Assembly: GCA_016210785.1 (NCBI GenBank)
Contig: JACQTN010000491.1
Location: 1-8,210, forward strand
Direction of reading: 5' to 3'
Source: Armatimonadota bacterium
Lineage (GTDB): Bacteria > Sysuimicrobiota > Sysuimicrobiia > Sysuimicrobiales > JACQTN01
Length of the DNA: 8,210 nucleotides
The translations under genes and the position numbers were made by a program. The notes beneath the pieces are model-generated. The model was not told where the DNA came from, did no database searches, and worked only from the letters and a program-made list of their open reading frames with translations. This document shows positions 1 through 5,677 of the stretch, in pieces (positions within the stretch are counted from its first letter, which is position 1; each line of letters starts with the position of its first letter).

Positions 1-121
1 ACTCGGTGCAAGGTGTTCCGTTCTGCCGCGCTCACCGTACGCACGGCGCACCCGCGACGGTGCGGGTATCGAAGTATCAGTGATGCTCGGGCTCGGCGGC
101 GCGAGTCCGATCCTGCGCCGT

Positions 122-226
122 TCAACTCGCGGCGCCGATACCGACACATCGTGGGAAGCCGGCCCTGCGCATGAGCTTTCCGAGACGGGCTCCTGGGCGG
201 GGCGGAGCGTCTGCCAGGGCTTCCAT
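122..226 (-). CDS. possible 34-residue ORF at the end of the zinc-ribbon operon
   Basis: This is a very short reading frame whose ATG overlaps the TGA of the preceding zinc-ribbon gene in an ATGA arrangement, the same junction seen between the two genes upstream. It begins MEALADAPPRPG and ends at a TGA near 122. There is no recognisable domain, the composition is Ala/Pro/Arg/Gly-rich, and no good Shine-Dalgarno precedes it, so expression would rely on translational coupling. ATGA junctions also arise by chance, since an ATG overlapping a TGA needs only one extra base. I list it because of its position, not because the protein looks convincing. Confidence 0.2.
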   Translation of the reverse strand: MEALADAPPRPGARLGKLMRRAGFPRCVGIGAAS

Positions 227-426
227 CACGGGACCCGGTTCTGCGGTATCGCTTCCCGCACCAGGTAGTCTGCCTTCCGGTAGGTTTCCCTCGCCCCGCA
301 CACGGGACAGGTATGATAGTTTGCCGCCAGCGTCCCCCGCTCGAAGCTGCGGCGGTCGAGCCGCAGGCGCGTGTCGAATTCCTCACCGCACCGGCGGCAC
401 CTGACGGAGAGCGCGATCTTCGGCAT
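226..426 (-). CDS. small zinc-ribbon protein, 66 residues
   Basis: The product begins MPKIALSVRCRRCGEEF and carries two CxxC knuckles, C10/C13 and C40/C43, the second as CPVCG. About 26 residues separate the pairs, which is the geometry of a rubredoxin-like zinc ribbon binding one Zn(II). The body between the knuckles is Arg-rich (RLRLDRRSFERG), so contact with nucleic acid or protein is possible but not shown. The start ATG overlaps the stop of the upstream helix-turn-helix gene (ATGA), and a GGGGAA stretch a few bases upstream can act as SD, so the two are probably translationally coupled. No specific family is recognised; the cellular role is unknown. Confidence 0.72.
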   Translation of the reverse strand: MPKIALSVRCRRCGEEFDTRLRLDRRSFERGTLAANYHTCPVCGARETYRKADYLVREAIPQNRVP

Positions 427-908
427 CACGCTTCCCCGAGGCGCGACACGCCGGACGGGGGGTCGCCGGCTGGCCCGTGTTCCGCCTGGCGCTCCCCGGC
501 CTCGCCGCCCGACGTCACGCCCTCCCCGGCGCCGCTCCGAGCGGCGCGGTACGCCTCCACCTCCGGGCGCCGCCACAGCCGGCGATGCTCCCGCGCAAAC
601 AGGGGCGCCGGGAATCCGGGCCGCGACGCCACCTCCTCCAGGAACCGCCGCGGCGGCACCCCCCACAGATCCGCGGCTTCCACCGCGTTCAGCACCGGCA
701 CGCCCTCCGCCACGCTGCGGCACACCGCGACCACCAGGGAATCTTCCGCGGCCGGCCGTCCCAGCACCACGTCGATCGCCGTCTTCCCGTGCGGGTGCGC
801 CTGCTTCATCAAATTCGCGAAGCGCGCGAGGTCCTCGGGGTAACCCCGCAGGTGCGCCAGCACCTCCAGGTCCCGGGCGAACGGGTCGCGGGCCGTGCCG
901 TCGCTCAT
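426..908 (-). CDS. AlpA/MerR-like helix-turn-helix protein, 160 residues
   Basis: Residues about 72-124 resemble the excisionase/AlpA-type winged helix-turn-helix: LNAVEAADLWGVPPRRFLEE is the HTH, followed by a PGFPAP wing segment and a RLWRRPEVEAY box, as in proteins of this type that read a promoter or att site. Residues 1-70 form a predicted helical N-terminal domain with no recognised family, and residues about 125-160 are a Gly/Glu/Pro-rich, probably disordered tail. The start at 908 is chosen because GGGAG lies four bases upstream; an in-frame extension to 1004 would read through one arm of an inverted repeat and lacks an SD. It heads an operon with the zinc-ribbon gene. It could be a transcription factor acting on its own upstream repeat, or a chromosomal relic of a mobile-element regulator. 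The DNA-binding call is from motif resemblance only. Confidence 0.62.
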   Translation of the reverse strand: MSDGTARDPFARDLEVLAHLRGYPEDLARFANLMKQAHPHGKTAIDVVLGRPAAEDSLVVAVCRSVAEGVPVLNAVEAADLWGVPPRRFLEEVASRPGFPAPLFAREHRRLWRRPEVEAYRAARSGAGEGVTSGGEAGERQAEHGPAGDPPSGVSRLGEA

Positions 909-917
909 CGTGCTCCC

Positions 918-1021
918 AGGGTCGTTCCAACTATTTGTCTGCAATATCGGCACGAAAGGCCGGCAGTGGCTGTGCGCCATGCTGGCCGCTACGCCTCGGT
1001 TCAATTAGTTGGAACGACCCT
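918..1021. repeat. 16-bp perfect inverted repeat flanking a 72-bp spacer
   Basis: The left arm 918-933 (AGGGTCGTTCCAACTA) is the exact reverse complement of 1006-1021. After one mismatch, three more bases pair inward (935-937 with 1002-1004), giving 19 of 20. The left arm abuts the SD of the minus-strand helix-turn-helix gene, so the promoter of that gene probably lies inside the repeat. I see no target-site duplication beside the arms and no ORF inside, so it is either a pair of operator-like sites or the ends of a roughly 104-bp miniature element. A long-range hairpin in the leader RNA is also possible. Confidence 0.8.
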
Positions 1022-1125
1022 AGTATAGCAGCGCAGGCGGCAGGAATCTGCTGGTGGCCATGTAAGTGATGTTTCCGGATGCTCCGGCGAGCGTGCGACC
1101 GGTGCATCTCGATGAAGGGGGATCG

Positions 1126-1728
1126 ATGATCGCTATGCGGCGCATCTCCGTGGCAGTCTTCGTCATCCTCTCGCTCCTCGCCCTTGTGCTCGTGCCGTCC
1201 CGGGAGGTGATGGCACAGCAGTTCCCCACGAGCCGAACGGCTCTCACCCTGTCCTCCGCCGGGCTGAACTGGGGCGCCGTCTATTCGCTAGGGTTCTCCG
1301 TCCCCGTCGCCGAAGCCCTGGACCTGGTCGGCTCGTACCACTACCAGTCCCCGACCGGCGGCACCAACTCGCTGTACAGCGTCGGTCTCCGCTACCACAT
1401 CCCCATGCTGAGCTCCGAGTATGACCTTTTCGTCGGAGCGGGCTACACCGGGGTCAGCCTCGGCGTGGTCACCGGGAGCTTCCCCCTCACTACGCTGAGA
1501 GGCAACGCCTCGGGGGGTTCCGTCAGCGCCGGCGGGTCGGTCAGGCTTGCGGAGGCGTGGGTGGGGTACGCCAGCGCGAGCCTCGTGTCGCTTTCCGGGA
1601 CCTCCGGCGGCGTCTATGACGTGGGCGTGCAGTACCGGCTGGCGCCGCAAGTTGCGCTCCAGGCCGGCTACATCAACTTCGGCGGGGTCGGCGGCGGCTA
1701 CGGCGGGATCACCGTTGCCTGGCGCTAG
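1126..1728 (+). CDS. small secreted protein, probable outer-membrane beta-barrel, 200 residues
   Basis: The N-terminus is a standard Sec signal peptide: MIAMRR, a hydrophobic run from about residue 8 to 23, then a likely signal peptidase I site after VMA at residue 30, leaving a mature protein starting QQFPTSR. The mature part is rich in Gly, Ser, Tyr and Val in short amphipathic alternations ending with aromatic girdle-like residues (for example VGSYHYQSP, VGLRYHIPM, VGVQYRLAP, LQAGYINFGG), as in 8-stranded barrels of the OmpW/OmpX/opacity type. It ends ITVAWR, without a classical C-terminal Phe. The ATG at 1126 is preferred over an upstream GTG because GAAGGGGG lies four bases before it, and the signal peptide starts there. 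It is 48 bp upstream of the oxidoreductase and may be cotranscribed with it. Function and ligand are unknown. Confidence 0.68.
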   Translation: MIAMRRISVAVFVILSLLALVLVPSREVMAQQFPTSRTALTLSSAGLNWGAVYSLGFSVPVAEALDLVGSYHYQSPTGGTNSLYSVGLRYHIPMLSSEYDLFVGAGYTGVSLGVVTGSFPLTTLRGNASGGSVSAGGSVRLAEAWVGYASASLVSLSGTSGGVYDVGVQYRLAPQVALQAGYINFGGVGGGYGGITVAWR

Positions 1729-1776
1729 AATGAAGTAACTTTCGCTCGGGACGCGATGGCACGGAGGCTGTCGACC

Positions 1777-2469
1777 ATGCCCTACCTGCAGGCCCAAGAT
1801 GAGGCATTTGTCCGGCAACTGCTGGAAAAGGAAATGGCCGGCGACGTGACGCTGGATTTCTTCACCACCAGTGTGTCGGGTCTCGCCATGCCCGGCACGG
1901 AGTGGGAGATCTGCGAGCACGCCCGGAAGATCCTGGAGGAGTTCGCCGCGCTCTCTCCCCAGGTCAGGCTGCAGACCCACGGCATCATCGCGGAATCCGA
2001 CGCCGCGCGGTCGCGCGGGATCGACAAGATCCCCGGCCTGGCCATCGTCGGGGCGGAGGACTACGGCGTGCGGTTCTTCGGCATGCCCGCCGGCTACGAG
2101 TTCTCGACGCTGCTGGAGGCCGTCATCGCCGTGTCGAAGGGAACCTCGCAGCTGAGCGAGCAGACGCTCGCGGCCCTGGCGACCCTGCCCGGGGACGCGC
2201 ACATCCAGGTCTTCGTCACGCCCACCTGACCGCACTGTCCGCCGGCGGCCCGTGTGGCCTATCACATGGCGATCGCAAGCCCGAAGGTGCGGGCGGAGGT
2301 GGTGGAGGTCAGCGGGTTTCCCCGCCTGGCGCAGCGGTACAACATCTACGCGGTGCCCAAGATCGTCATCAACGACCGGGTGTCGTTTGAGGGCGCCCTT
2401 CCGGAGCCCCTCTTCCTGAGCCGTGTGCTGGAGGGTGTATCGTCTCCCGCGGAGGCGTCGGGCGAGTAA
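1777..2469 (+). CDS. glutaredoxin-like protein disulfide oxidoreductase, candidate selenoprotein (UxxC), 230 residues
   Basis: This is a two-domain thioredoxin-fold protein of the PDO/glutaredoxin-like type, which exchanges thiols and disulfides in the cytoplasm. Domain 1 (about 1-118) has the redox helix reduced to CEHA (C46, A49) and a cis-Pro loop KIPG (P86). Domain 2 (about 119-230) has strand HIQVFVTPT, then an in-frame TGA (residue 151), then PHC, and cis-Pro loop YAVPK (P194). Family members have CPxC here, so TGA replaces the first catalytic Cys, giving Sec151-Pro-His-Cys154. Reading resumes in the same frame for 79 codons to TAA at 2467. Full length matches the family, with no indel. 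A hairpin starts directly after the TGA. The start at 1777 has GGAGG nine bases upstream and gives the family-like N-terminus MPYLQAQDEAF; an ATG at 1756 lacks an SD. There is no signal peptide, so it is cytoplasmic. The main alternative is a nonsense mutation or base error (TGC/TGT to TGA). Confidence 0.85.
2230..2257 (+). promoter_or_regulatory. candidate bacterial SECIS-like stem-loop following the in-frame UGA
   Basis: Starting at the first base after the UGA, positions i and 4487-i pair symmetrically. CCGCAC (2230-2235) pairs with GTGTGG (2252-2257) with one G-U. G2237 pairs with C2250 between two single mismatches at U2236 and U2238, and CCG (2239-2241) pairs with CGG (2246-2248), leaving a CCGG loop. 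Bacterial SECIS elements are stem-loops inside the coding region just 3' of the UGA with a G in the apical loop and often an unpaired U on the 5' side. Both traits are present here. The loop lies about 13-16 nt after the UGA, at the short end of known spacing. An alternative fold gives a GGC loop. The folding is by eye, and the background is GC-rich. Confidence 0.55.
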
Positions 2470-2495
2470 CCTACCTCTTACCCCTCTCCCGCGCA

Positions 2496-2524
2496 CCCCA
2501 GAAAATGCTTCGCATTTCCTGGGG
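2496..2524. repeat. 13-bp hairpin (12 of 13 paired, 3-nt loop) in the convergent intergenic gap
   Basis: CCCCAG-A-AAATGC (2496-2508) pairs with GCATTT-C-CTGGGG (2512-2524) around a TTC loop, with a single A/C mismatch in the middle. It lies 27 bp after the oxidoreductase stop and between two convergent genes, so a bidirectional terminator or transcript-stabilising role is plausible. There is no T-tract on either side, so it is not a textbook intrinsic terminator. Its AT-rich centre contrasts with the GC-rich surroundings, as in REP-like dispersed intergenic palindromes. Confidence 0.6.
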
Positions 2525-2556
2525 ACCCCGCGCCGCCCGCCACGGCTTCTGCTACG

Positions 2557-2672
2557 CCCGTGCTAGGTGTTACCTGGTCGAGCATCACCCACTCAGCTCC
2601 TGAGCACCCCCACCGCCCCCGGGGGGCGACGCGAAGTCGGCGAGCGCGGTTGGATGGTGCACCTTGCACGGG
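2557..2672. repeat. nested inverted repeats, possible structured RNA
   Basis: The outer arms 2557-2569 and 2660-2672 (CCCGTGCTAGGTG against CACCTTGCACGGG) pair in 12 of 13 positions. Inside them 2583-2591 can pair with 2651-2659 with one mismatch and one wobble. Three small hairpins follow between these: CTCAG/CTGAG (2592-2604), CGCCCC/GGGGCG and CGAC/GTCG. The result looks like a multibranched RNA, but high GC makes chance pairing common and no known RNA family signature is seen. The strand cannot be decided. Confidence 0.25.
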
Positions 2673-2739
2673 TGTGGAACGAGCCGGACAGCGGTAGATG
2701 GGAATCGACAATACAGGCGGGTGAGGGGGGAGGGCAGCC

Positions 2740-3069
2740 CTACCACATCACCGTCCAGCCGCGGCGGCGCCACACCCACAGGTGGTGGCCCACGTACAGG
2801 GCGCACGTGGCGGCGAGACCCACCAGCGCCCACCCGGGATGGATGCGGCGCGGCGCGGCCCCGGTGCCGCGGGTGCCGTTCTGCGCGGTCGCGCCGTCAG
2901 TTCGCTCCGGCGTGATCCCATTGCCTGCCGCGGAGCCTGTTCCGGAGATCTGCGCGACTGCCTCTTGCGCCAGCTGCTGGCGCGCCTGCTCCTGCTGGAC
3001 GTACAGCGGGCTGATGTACCGGCTGGCGCTCCGGCCGTCGTTTCGCTGCATCCTCTGGTCGATCGCCAT
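2740..3069 (-). CDS. hypothetical single-span membrane protein, 109 residues
   Basis: The N-terminal half is polar: MAIDQRMQRN, then a Gln/Ala-rich helical stretch (VQQEQARQQLAQEAVAQ, residues about 24-40) that could form a short coiled coil. A Gly/Thr/Asn-rich linker covers about 41-75. One hydrophobic segment, residues about 79-100 (GWALVGLAATCALYVGHHLW), is followed by the basic RRRGW and a seven-residue end, so it may be a tail-anchored protein with the N-terminus in the cytoplasm. The ATG at 3069 is preferred over an in-frame GTG at 3078 because a GGGGGTG SD lies at proper distance. It is divergent from the M20 gene, sharing a 189-bp upstream region. No family is recognised and no function is proposed. 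Confidence 0.6.
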   Translation of the reverse strand: MAIDQRMQRNDGRSASRYISPLYVQQEQARQQLAQEAVAQISGTGSAAGNGITPERTDGATAQNGTRGTGAAPRRIHPGWALVGLAATCALYVGHHLWVWRRRGWTVMW

Positions 3070-3169
3070 GACCTTCACCCCCTTTCTCTAGCCCGGGTTA
3101 GCAAGATTCACGCCAGGACGCGGGAGTGGTGGTCGCCGGAGCACATCCCGCCGTCGTAGGGGTTGCGGC

Positions 3170-3188
3170 CGGAACGGCGAACGTTCCG
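3170..3188. promoter_or_regulatory. 7-bp inverted repeat in the divergent promoter region
   Basis: CGGAACG (3170-3176) and CGTTCCG (3182-3188) are inverted around a 5-base spacer, between the divergent membrane-protein and M20 genes. The geometry would suit a dimeric repressor controlling one or both. Spacing does not match the GAAC-N4-GTTC LexA box of Gram-positive bacteria. Short palindromes are frequent at this GC content, so this is a weak call. Confidence 0.25.
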
Positions 3189-3258
3189 CGGCCGGCTGTG
3201 TGCGCCCGAAAGGAGATTCTCGTTTGCCACCCTAACCACTAAGGAGGGGGTGACGTCC

Positions 3259-4437
3259 GTGTCTCGCGAGCGCGTCTACGCCATCGTGGACGGAGTGTTC
3301 ACCGAGCTGTGGACCGTGGCCGACTTCATCTGGCACCATCCTGAGATCGCCCACACCGAGCACCAGAGCATGCGGGTGCTCGCCGAGACCCTGGAGCGCC
3401 ACGGCTTCGTGGTGCAACGAGGGGTTGCCGGGTTCCCCACCGCGTTCCGTGCCGACATCCACGTCAAGGAGGGCGCGCCGACTGTCGCCTTCCTGGCGGA
3501 GTACGACGCGCTGCCCGAGATCGGCCACGCCTGCGGCCACAACCTGATCGGCACCGCCGCGGTGGGCGCGGGGGTCGCGCTGGCCCGCCTGGCGAAGGAG
3601 GCGGGCGGCAACGTCTGCGTGATCGGCTGCCCCGCGGAGGAGGTCCCGCCGCCGGTGAAGGTGGCCATGCACGAGCGGGGCGCGTTCAGCGGCGTCGACC
3701 TGGCCATGTACCTCCACGGGTCGGACCGCACCACCGCGGGAGGAAGGTCGCTGGCCCTGGACACCCTCGACATGCGGTTCCGGGGGAAGGCCTCCCACGC
3801 TGCGGCCGGCCCGGAAAGAGGTCGCTCTGCGCTGGATGCCGCGGTGCTGTGCATGCACGCCATCGAGCTGTTGCGCGAGCACGTGCCCTCCGACATGCGC
3901 ATCCACGGCATCATCACCAACGGCGGGCAGGCCCCCAACGTGGTGCCGGAGTTCGCGGCGTTGCGCTACCTGGTGCGGGGACCGACGCGGGCCGTCGTGG
4001 ACGCCGTGGTGCCGCGGGTCATCAGGTGCGCGCAGGCGGCGGCGCTGGCCACCGACACCGAGGTCGAGATCGAGAACGTGGGCAAGTACTGGGACAAGCT
4101 CAACGTGCCCGCGCTCAACGCAGCCCTGCTGGAGGAGGCCGCGGCAGCGGGCGCCCTGGACGTGCGCGAGCCGCCGGAGGGCGCTGCCAGCAACGACGTG
4201 GGCGCCGTCACCTACGCCGTGCCCACGGCGACCCTCAACGTGAAGCTGGTGCCGGACGGCGTGTCGGCCCACTCCGTGGAGTTCCGGGATGCCGCGGGTG
4301 GCGAGCCTGGGCAGAAGGCCCTGCGCTTCGGCGCCAAGGCCATGGCGGCCACGGGCTGGCGGTTCCTCGCGGACGAGGCGTTTCGGGAGAGGGTGCGCGG
4401 GGAGCACCGGGCGGCCGTGGCACGGGCCAGGTCCTGA
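3259..4437 (+). CDS. M20 family (M20D/PM20D2-like) metal-dependent amidohydrolase, 392 residues
   Basis: This is a cytoplasmic two-metal hydrolase of the M20D branch, which also holds AbgB/AbgA, HipO-like hydrolases and PM20D2. Such enzymes cleave amide bonds of N-acylated amino acids, p-aminobenzoyl-glutamate or unusual dipeptides; the substrate here is not evident. The metal-site signatures are in order: FLAEYDALPEIGHACGHN (E81, D83, C92, H94), GCPAEEV (E127/E128), MYLHGSD (H153) and SAHSVEF (H338). The lid/dimerisation domain starts near RFRGKASHAAAG, about residue 175. Length is normal for the family. The GTG at 3259 is chosen because AAGGAGGGGG ends eight bases upstream; a GTG at 3250 sits on the SD and the frame extending to 3163 adds an Arg-rich leader unlike the family. 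No signal peptide is present. It stands before a secreted amidohydrolase with a 93-bp gap. Confidence 0.9.
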   Translation: MSRERVYAIVDGVFTELWTVADFIWHHPEIAHTEHQSMRVLAETLERHGFVVQRGVAGFPTAFRADIHVKEGAPTVAFLAEYDALPEIGHACGHNLIGTAAVGAGVALARLAKEAGGNVCVIGCPAEEVPPPVKVAMHERGAFSGVDLAMYLHGSDRTTAGGRSLALDTLDMRFRGKASHAAAGPERGRSALDAAVLCMHAIELLREHVPSDMRIHGIITNGGQAPNVVPEFAALRYLVRGPTRAVVDAVVPRVIRCAQAAALATDTEVEIENVGKYWDKLNVPALNAALLEEAAAAGALDVREPPEGAASNDVGAVTYAVPTATLNVKLVPDGVSAHSVEFRDAAGGEPGQKALRFGAKAMAATGWRFLADEAFRERVRGEHRAAVARARS

Positions 4438-4530
4438 CGGCACGGGGAGCCGGATATCGAGGGGGTTGGGCGCGCAGCGGGCAGAGCCCTCGCGTCGAGA
4501 ATGCGAGGTCAGGCGGGCAGGGGGGTGCGC

Positions 4531-5574
4531 ATGATGGGATGCGTTCGCGTGATGGTGAGCGTGCTGGCGATCGGACTTGTTCTGGGACTCTCAAGCCTTC
4601 AGGCTGTTGAGACGTCTTCTGCCCTTGCTCAAAGCAAACCATCGCAACCTGCCGCCACGCTCCCGATTATCAACGCCCACATGCATCTCAACAAAAACAT
4701 GCCGGCCGCCCAGCTGATCGCACTGATGGACAGCGCCGGCGTGACGCAGTCGGTCCTGATGGCCCGGTACTACCGTGGCGACCGGTCCGGGGGTGAAGGG
4801 AGCGACGAGCAGGCCCTGAGCTACGCGAAGCAGTATCCCGGGCGTTTCCTCCCGTTCGTCGCAGGCCAGCGGCCGGAGCTCCTTGAGCAGAAGCGATGGC
4901 TTGAGCCGGACGAGGTGGCCAAGAAGCTGCTGGAACAGGTAGAAGAAAGGCTCCGGTCTGGCGAGTTCTCCGGGCTGGGAGAGCTGATCATCCGCCATCA
5001 CAGCTACATGATCCCCCAGGCCGCGCAGATGGGCTCCGAGGTGGACATCCCCGTGGATACGCCCCTCATGCGCGCCTTTGCGGATCTGGCGGCCAGGTAC
5101 CAGGTTCCCATGACCATCCACGCGGAGGCCGAGCCCCGCGTCGTCCCGGGCATGGTGAGTCTTCTGGAGTATAACCCGAAGGCCAGGATCATCTGGGCGC
5201 ACAGCTGCGGCCGGAGCTCGGCGAAGGCCATCCGGGAGATGCTCACCCGGCACCCCAACCTGTTCTGCGATCTCGGGGACATGACGAGGATTCCCGCAAG
5301 CGGCTACGGCAATTACTGGCCCCGGCAGACTCCCTCCATCTTTCTCATCGAGGACGGCACGGGCCGGCTGTACGACGACATGAAGGCTCTCTATGAGGAA
5401 TTCTCGGATCGTTTCGTGCTGGGCACCGACAATGCGCACACGCCCTCACTGCGATCCTACGAGGCGCGGATCCGCAGGTGGCGGCAGCTCCTGTCGGGTC
5501 TCAGCGCCGGGACCGCCCGCCGCCTCGCCCACCTGAACGCCGAGCAGTTGTTTACAAGGAAAGGGTCCAAATAA
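4531..5574 (+). CDS. exported amidohydrolase, Amidohydro_2-type TIM barrel, 347 residues
   Basis: The N-terminus is a Sec signal peptide: hydrophobic residues about 7-24 and probable cleavage after SALA (residue 33), giving a periplasmic or extracytoplasmic enzyme. The mature part is a metal-dependent amidohydrolase barrel: strand 1 has INAHMHL (H50, H52), then IIRHHS, TIHAEAE (H197), IWAHSCG (H224) and LGTDNAH (D300, the usual catalytic Asp). The family uses one metal ion to hydrolyse lactones or amides or to decarboxylate aromatic acids; the substrate cannot be inferred. It ends with an ordinary C-terminal helix region (LAHLNAEQLF), typical of the family. The start at 4531 follows GGGGGG five bases upstream; the ATG at 4501 would lengthen the leader with RGQAGRGVR and has no SD. 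Confidence 0.88.
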   Translation: MMGCVRVMVSVLAIGLVLGLSSLQAVETSSALAQSKPSQPAATLPIINAHMHLNKNMPAAQLIALMDSAGVTQSVLMARYYRGDRSGGEGSDEQALSYAKQYPGRFLPFVAGQRPELLEQKRWLEPDEVAKKLLEQVEERLRSGEFSGLGELIIRHHSYMIPQAAQMGSEVDIPVDTPLMRAFADLAARYQVPMTIHAEAEPRVVPGMVSLLEYNPKARIIWAHSCGRSSAKAIREMLTRHPNLFCDLGDMTRIPASGYGNYWPRQTPSIFLIEDGTGRLYDDMKALYEEFSDRFVLGTDNAHTPSLRSYEARIRRWRQLLSGLSAGTARRLAHLNAEQLFTRKGSK

Positions 5575-5677
5575 CCCGGCAGCGGCACGGGAAGCCGCGA
5601 TTCAAGGAGCCTCTGCTCTGGCCGCGACCTGGGCGGCACAGCCGCGTCGCGACCATCATGGCCGGGAGGGTGTGAGC

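Larger units (their letters stand above)
2470..2739. other. intergenic stretch without a convincing gene
   Basis: Between the oxidoreductase stop and the stop of the minus-strand membrane protein I find no ORF with a credible protein: the frames here give Arg/Pro/Gly-rich sequences without SDs. The stretch holds a strong hairpin at 2496-2524 and a set of nested inverted repeats at 2557-2672. Neither the SRP RNA signature (GGAAGGAAGCAG) nor a tRNA T-loop is present. The flanking genes converge here, so transcription termination is expected in this region. Confidence 0.6.

Noticed and set aside
47..64. Terminator hairpin for the minus-strand operon
   Set aside because: CGCACC/GGTGCG forms a 6-bp stem, but there is no T-tract on the minus strand and such stems are common at this GC content.
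2..268. A plus-strand partial gene at the window start
   Set aside because: The frame is open from base 2 to a TAG near 266-268 but overlaps the zinc-ribbon gene end and has no recognisable protein features.
2254..2469. A separate 71-codon gene starting at GTG 2254
   Set aside because: It lacks an SD, begins in the middle of the redox helix, and is better explained as the C-terminal part of the UGA-containing oxidoreductase.
1126..2469. Oxidoreductase as a periplasmic folding factor for the neighbouring beta-barrel protein
   Set aside because: The oxidoreductase has no signal peptide, and the barrel protein has no cysteines in its mature part that I can see, so a disulfide-formation link is not supported.
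1288..2496. A 402-codon open frame on the minus strand across the oxidoreductase
   Set aside because: It could explain the plus-strand TGA as non-coding, but the plus strand encodes two recognisable thioredoxin-fold domains with an SD, while the antisense product is low-complexity and matches no family.
2592..2650. Selenocysteine tRNA (selC)
   Set aside because: Considered because of the nearby Sec candidate. A CGACTTCGCGTCG-like hairpin on the minus strand resembles an anticodon arm, but there is no TCA anticodon, T-loop or acceptor pairing.
2557..2672. Signal recognition particle RNA
   Set aside because: The CCGTGCTAGGTG start resembles the 5' end of Bacillus-type SRP RNA, but the universal GGAAGGAAGCAG-type helix 8 motif is absent.
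3163..3258. N-terminal extension of the M20 enzyme
   Set aside because: The added 32 residues are Arg-rich, have no SD, and precede a strong SD that serves the GTG at 3259.
3232..4443. A 403-codon open frame on the minus strand across the M20 gene
   Set aside because: All M20 metal motifs are on the plus strand; the antisense product is His/Arg/Gly-rich and featureless.
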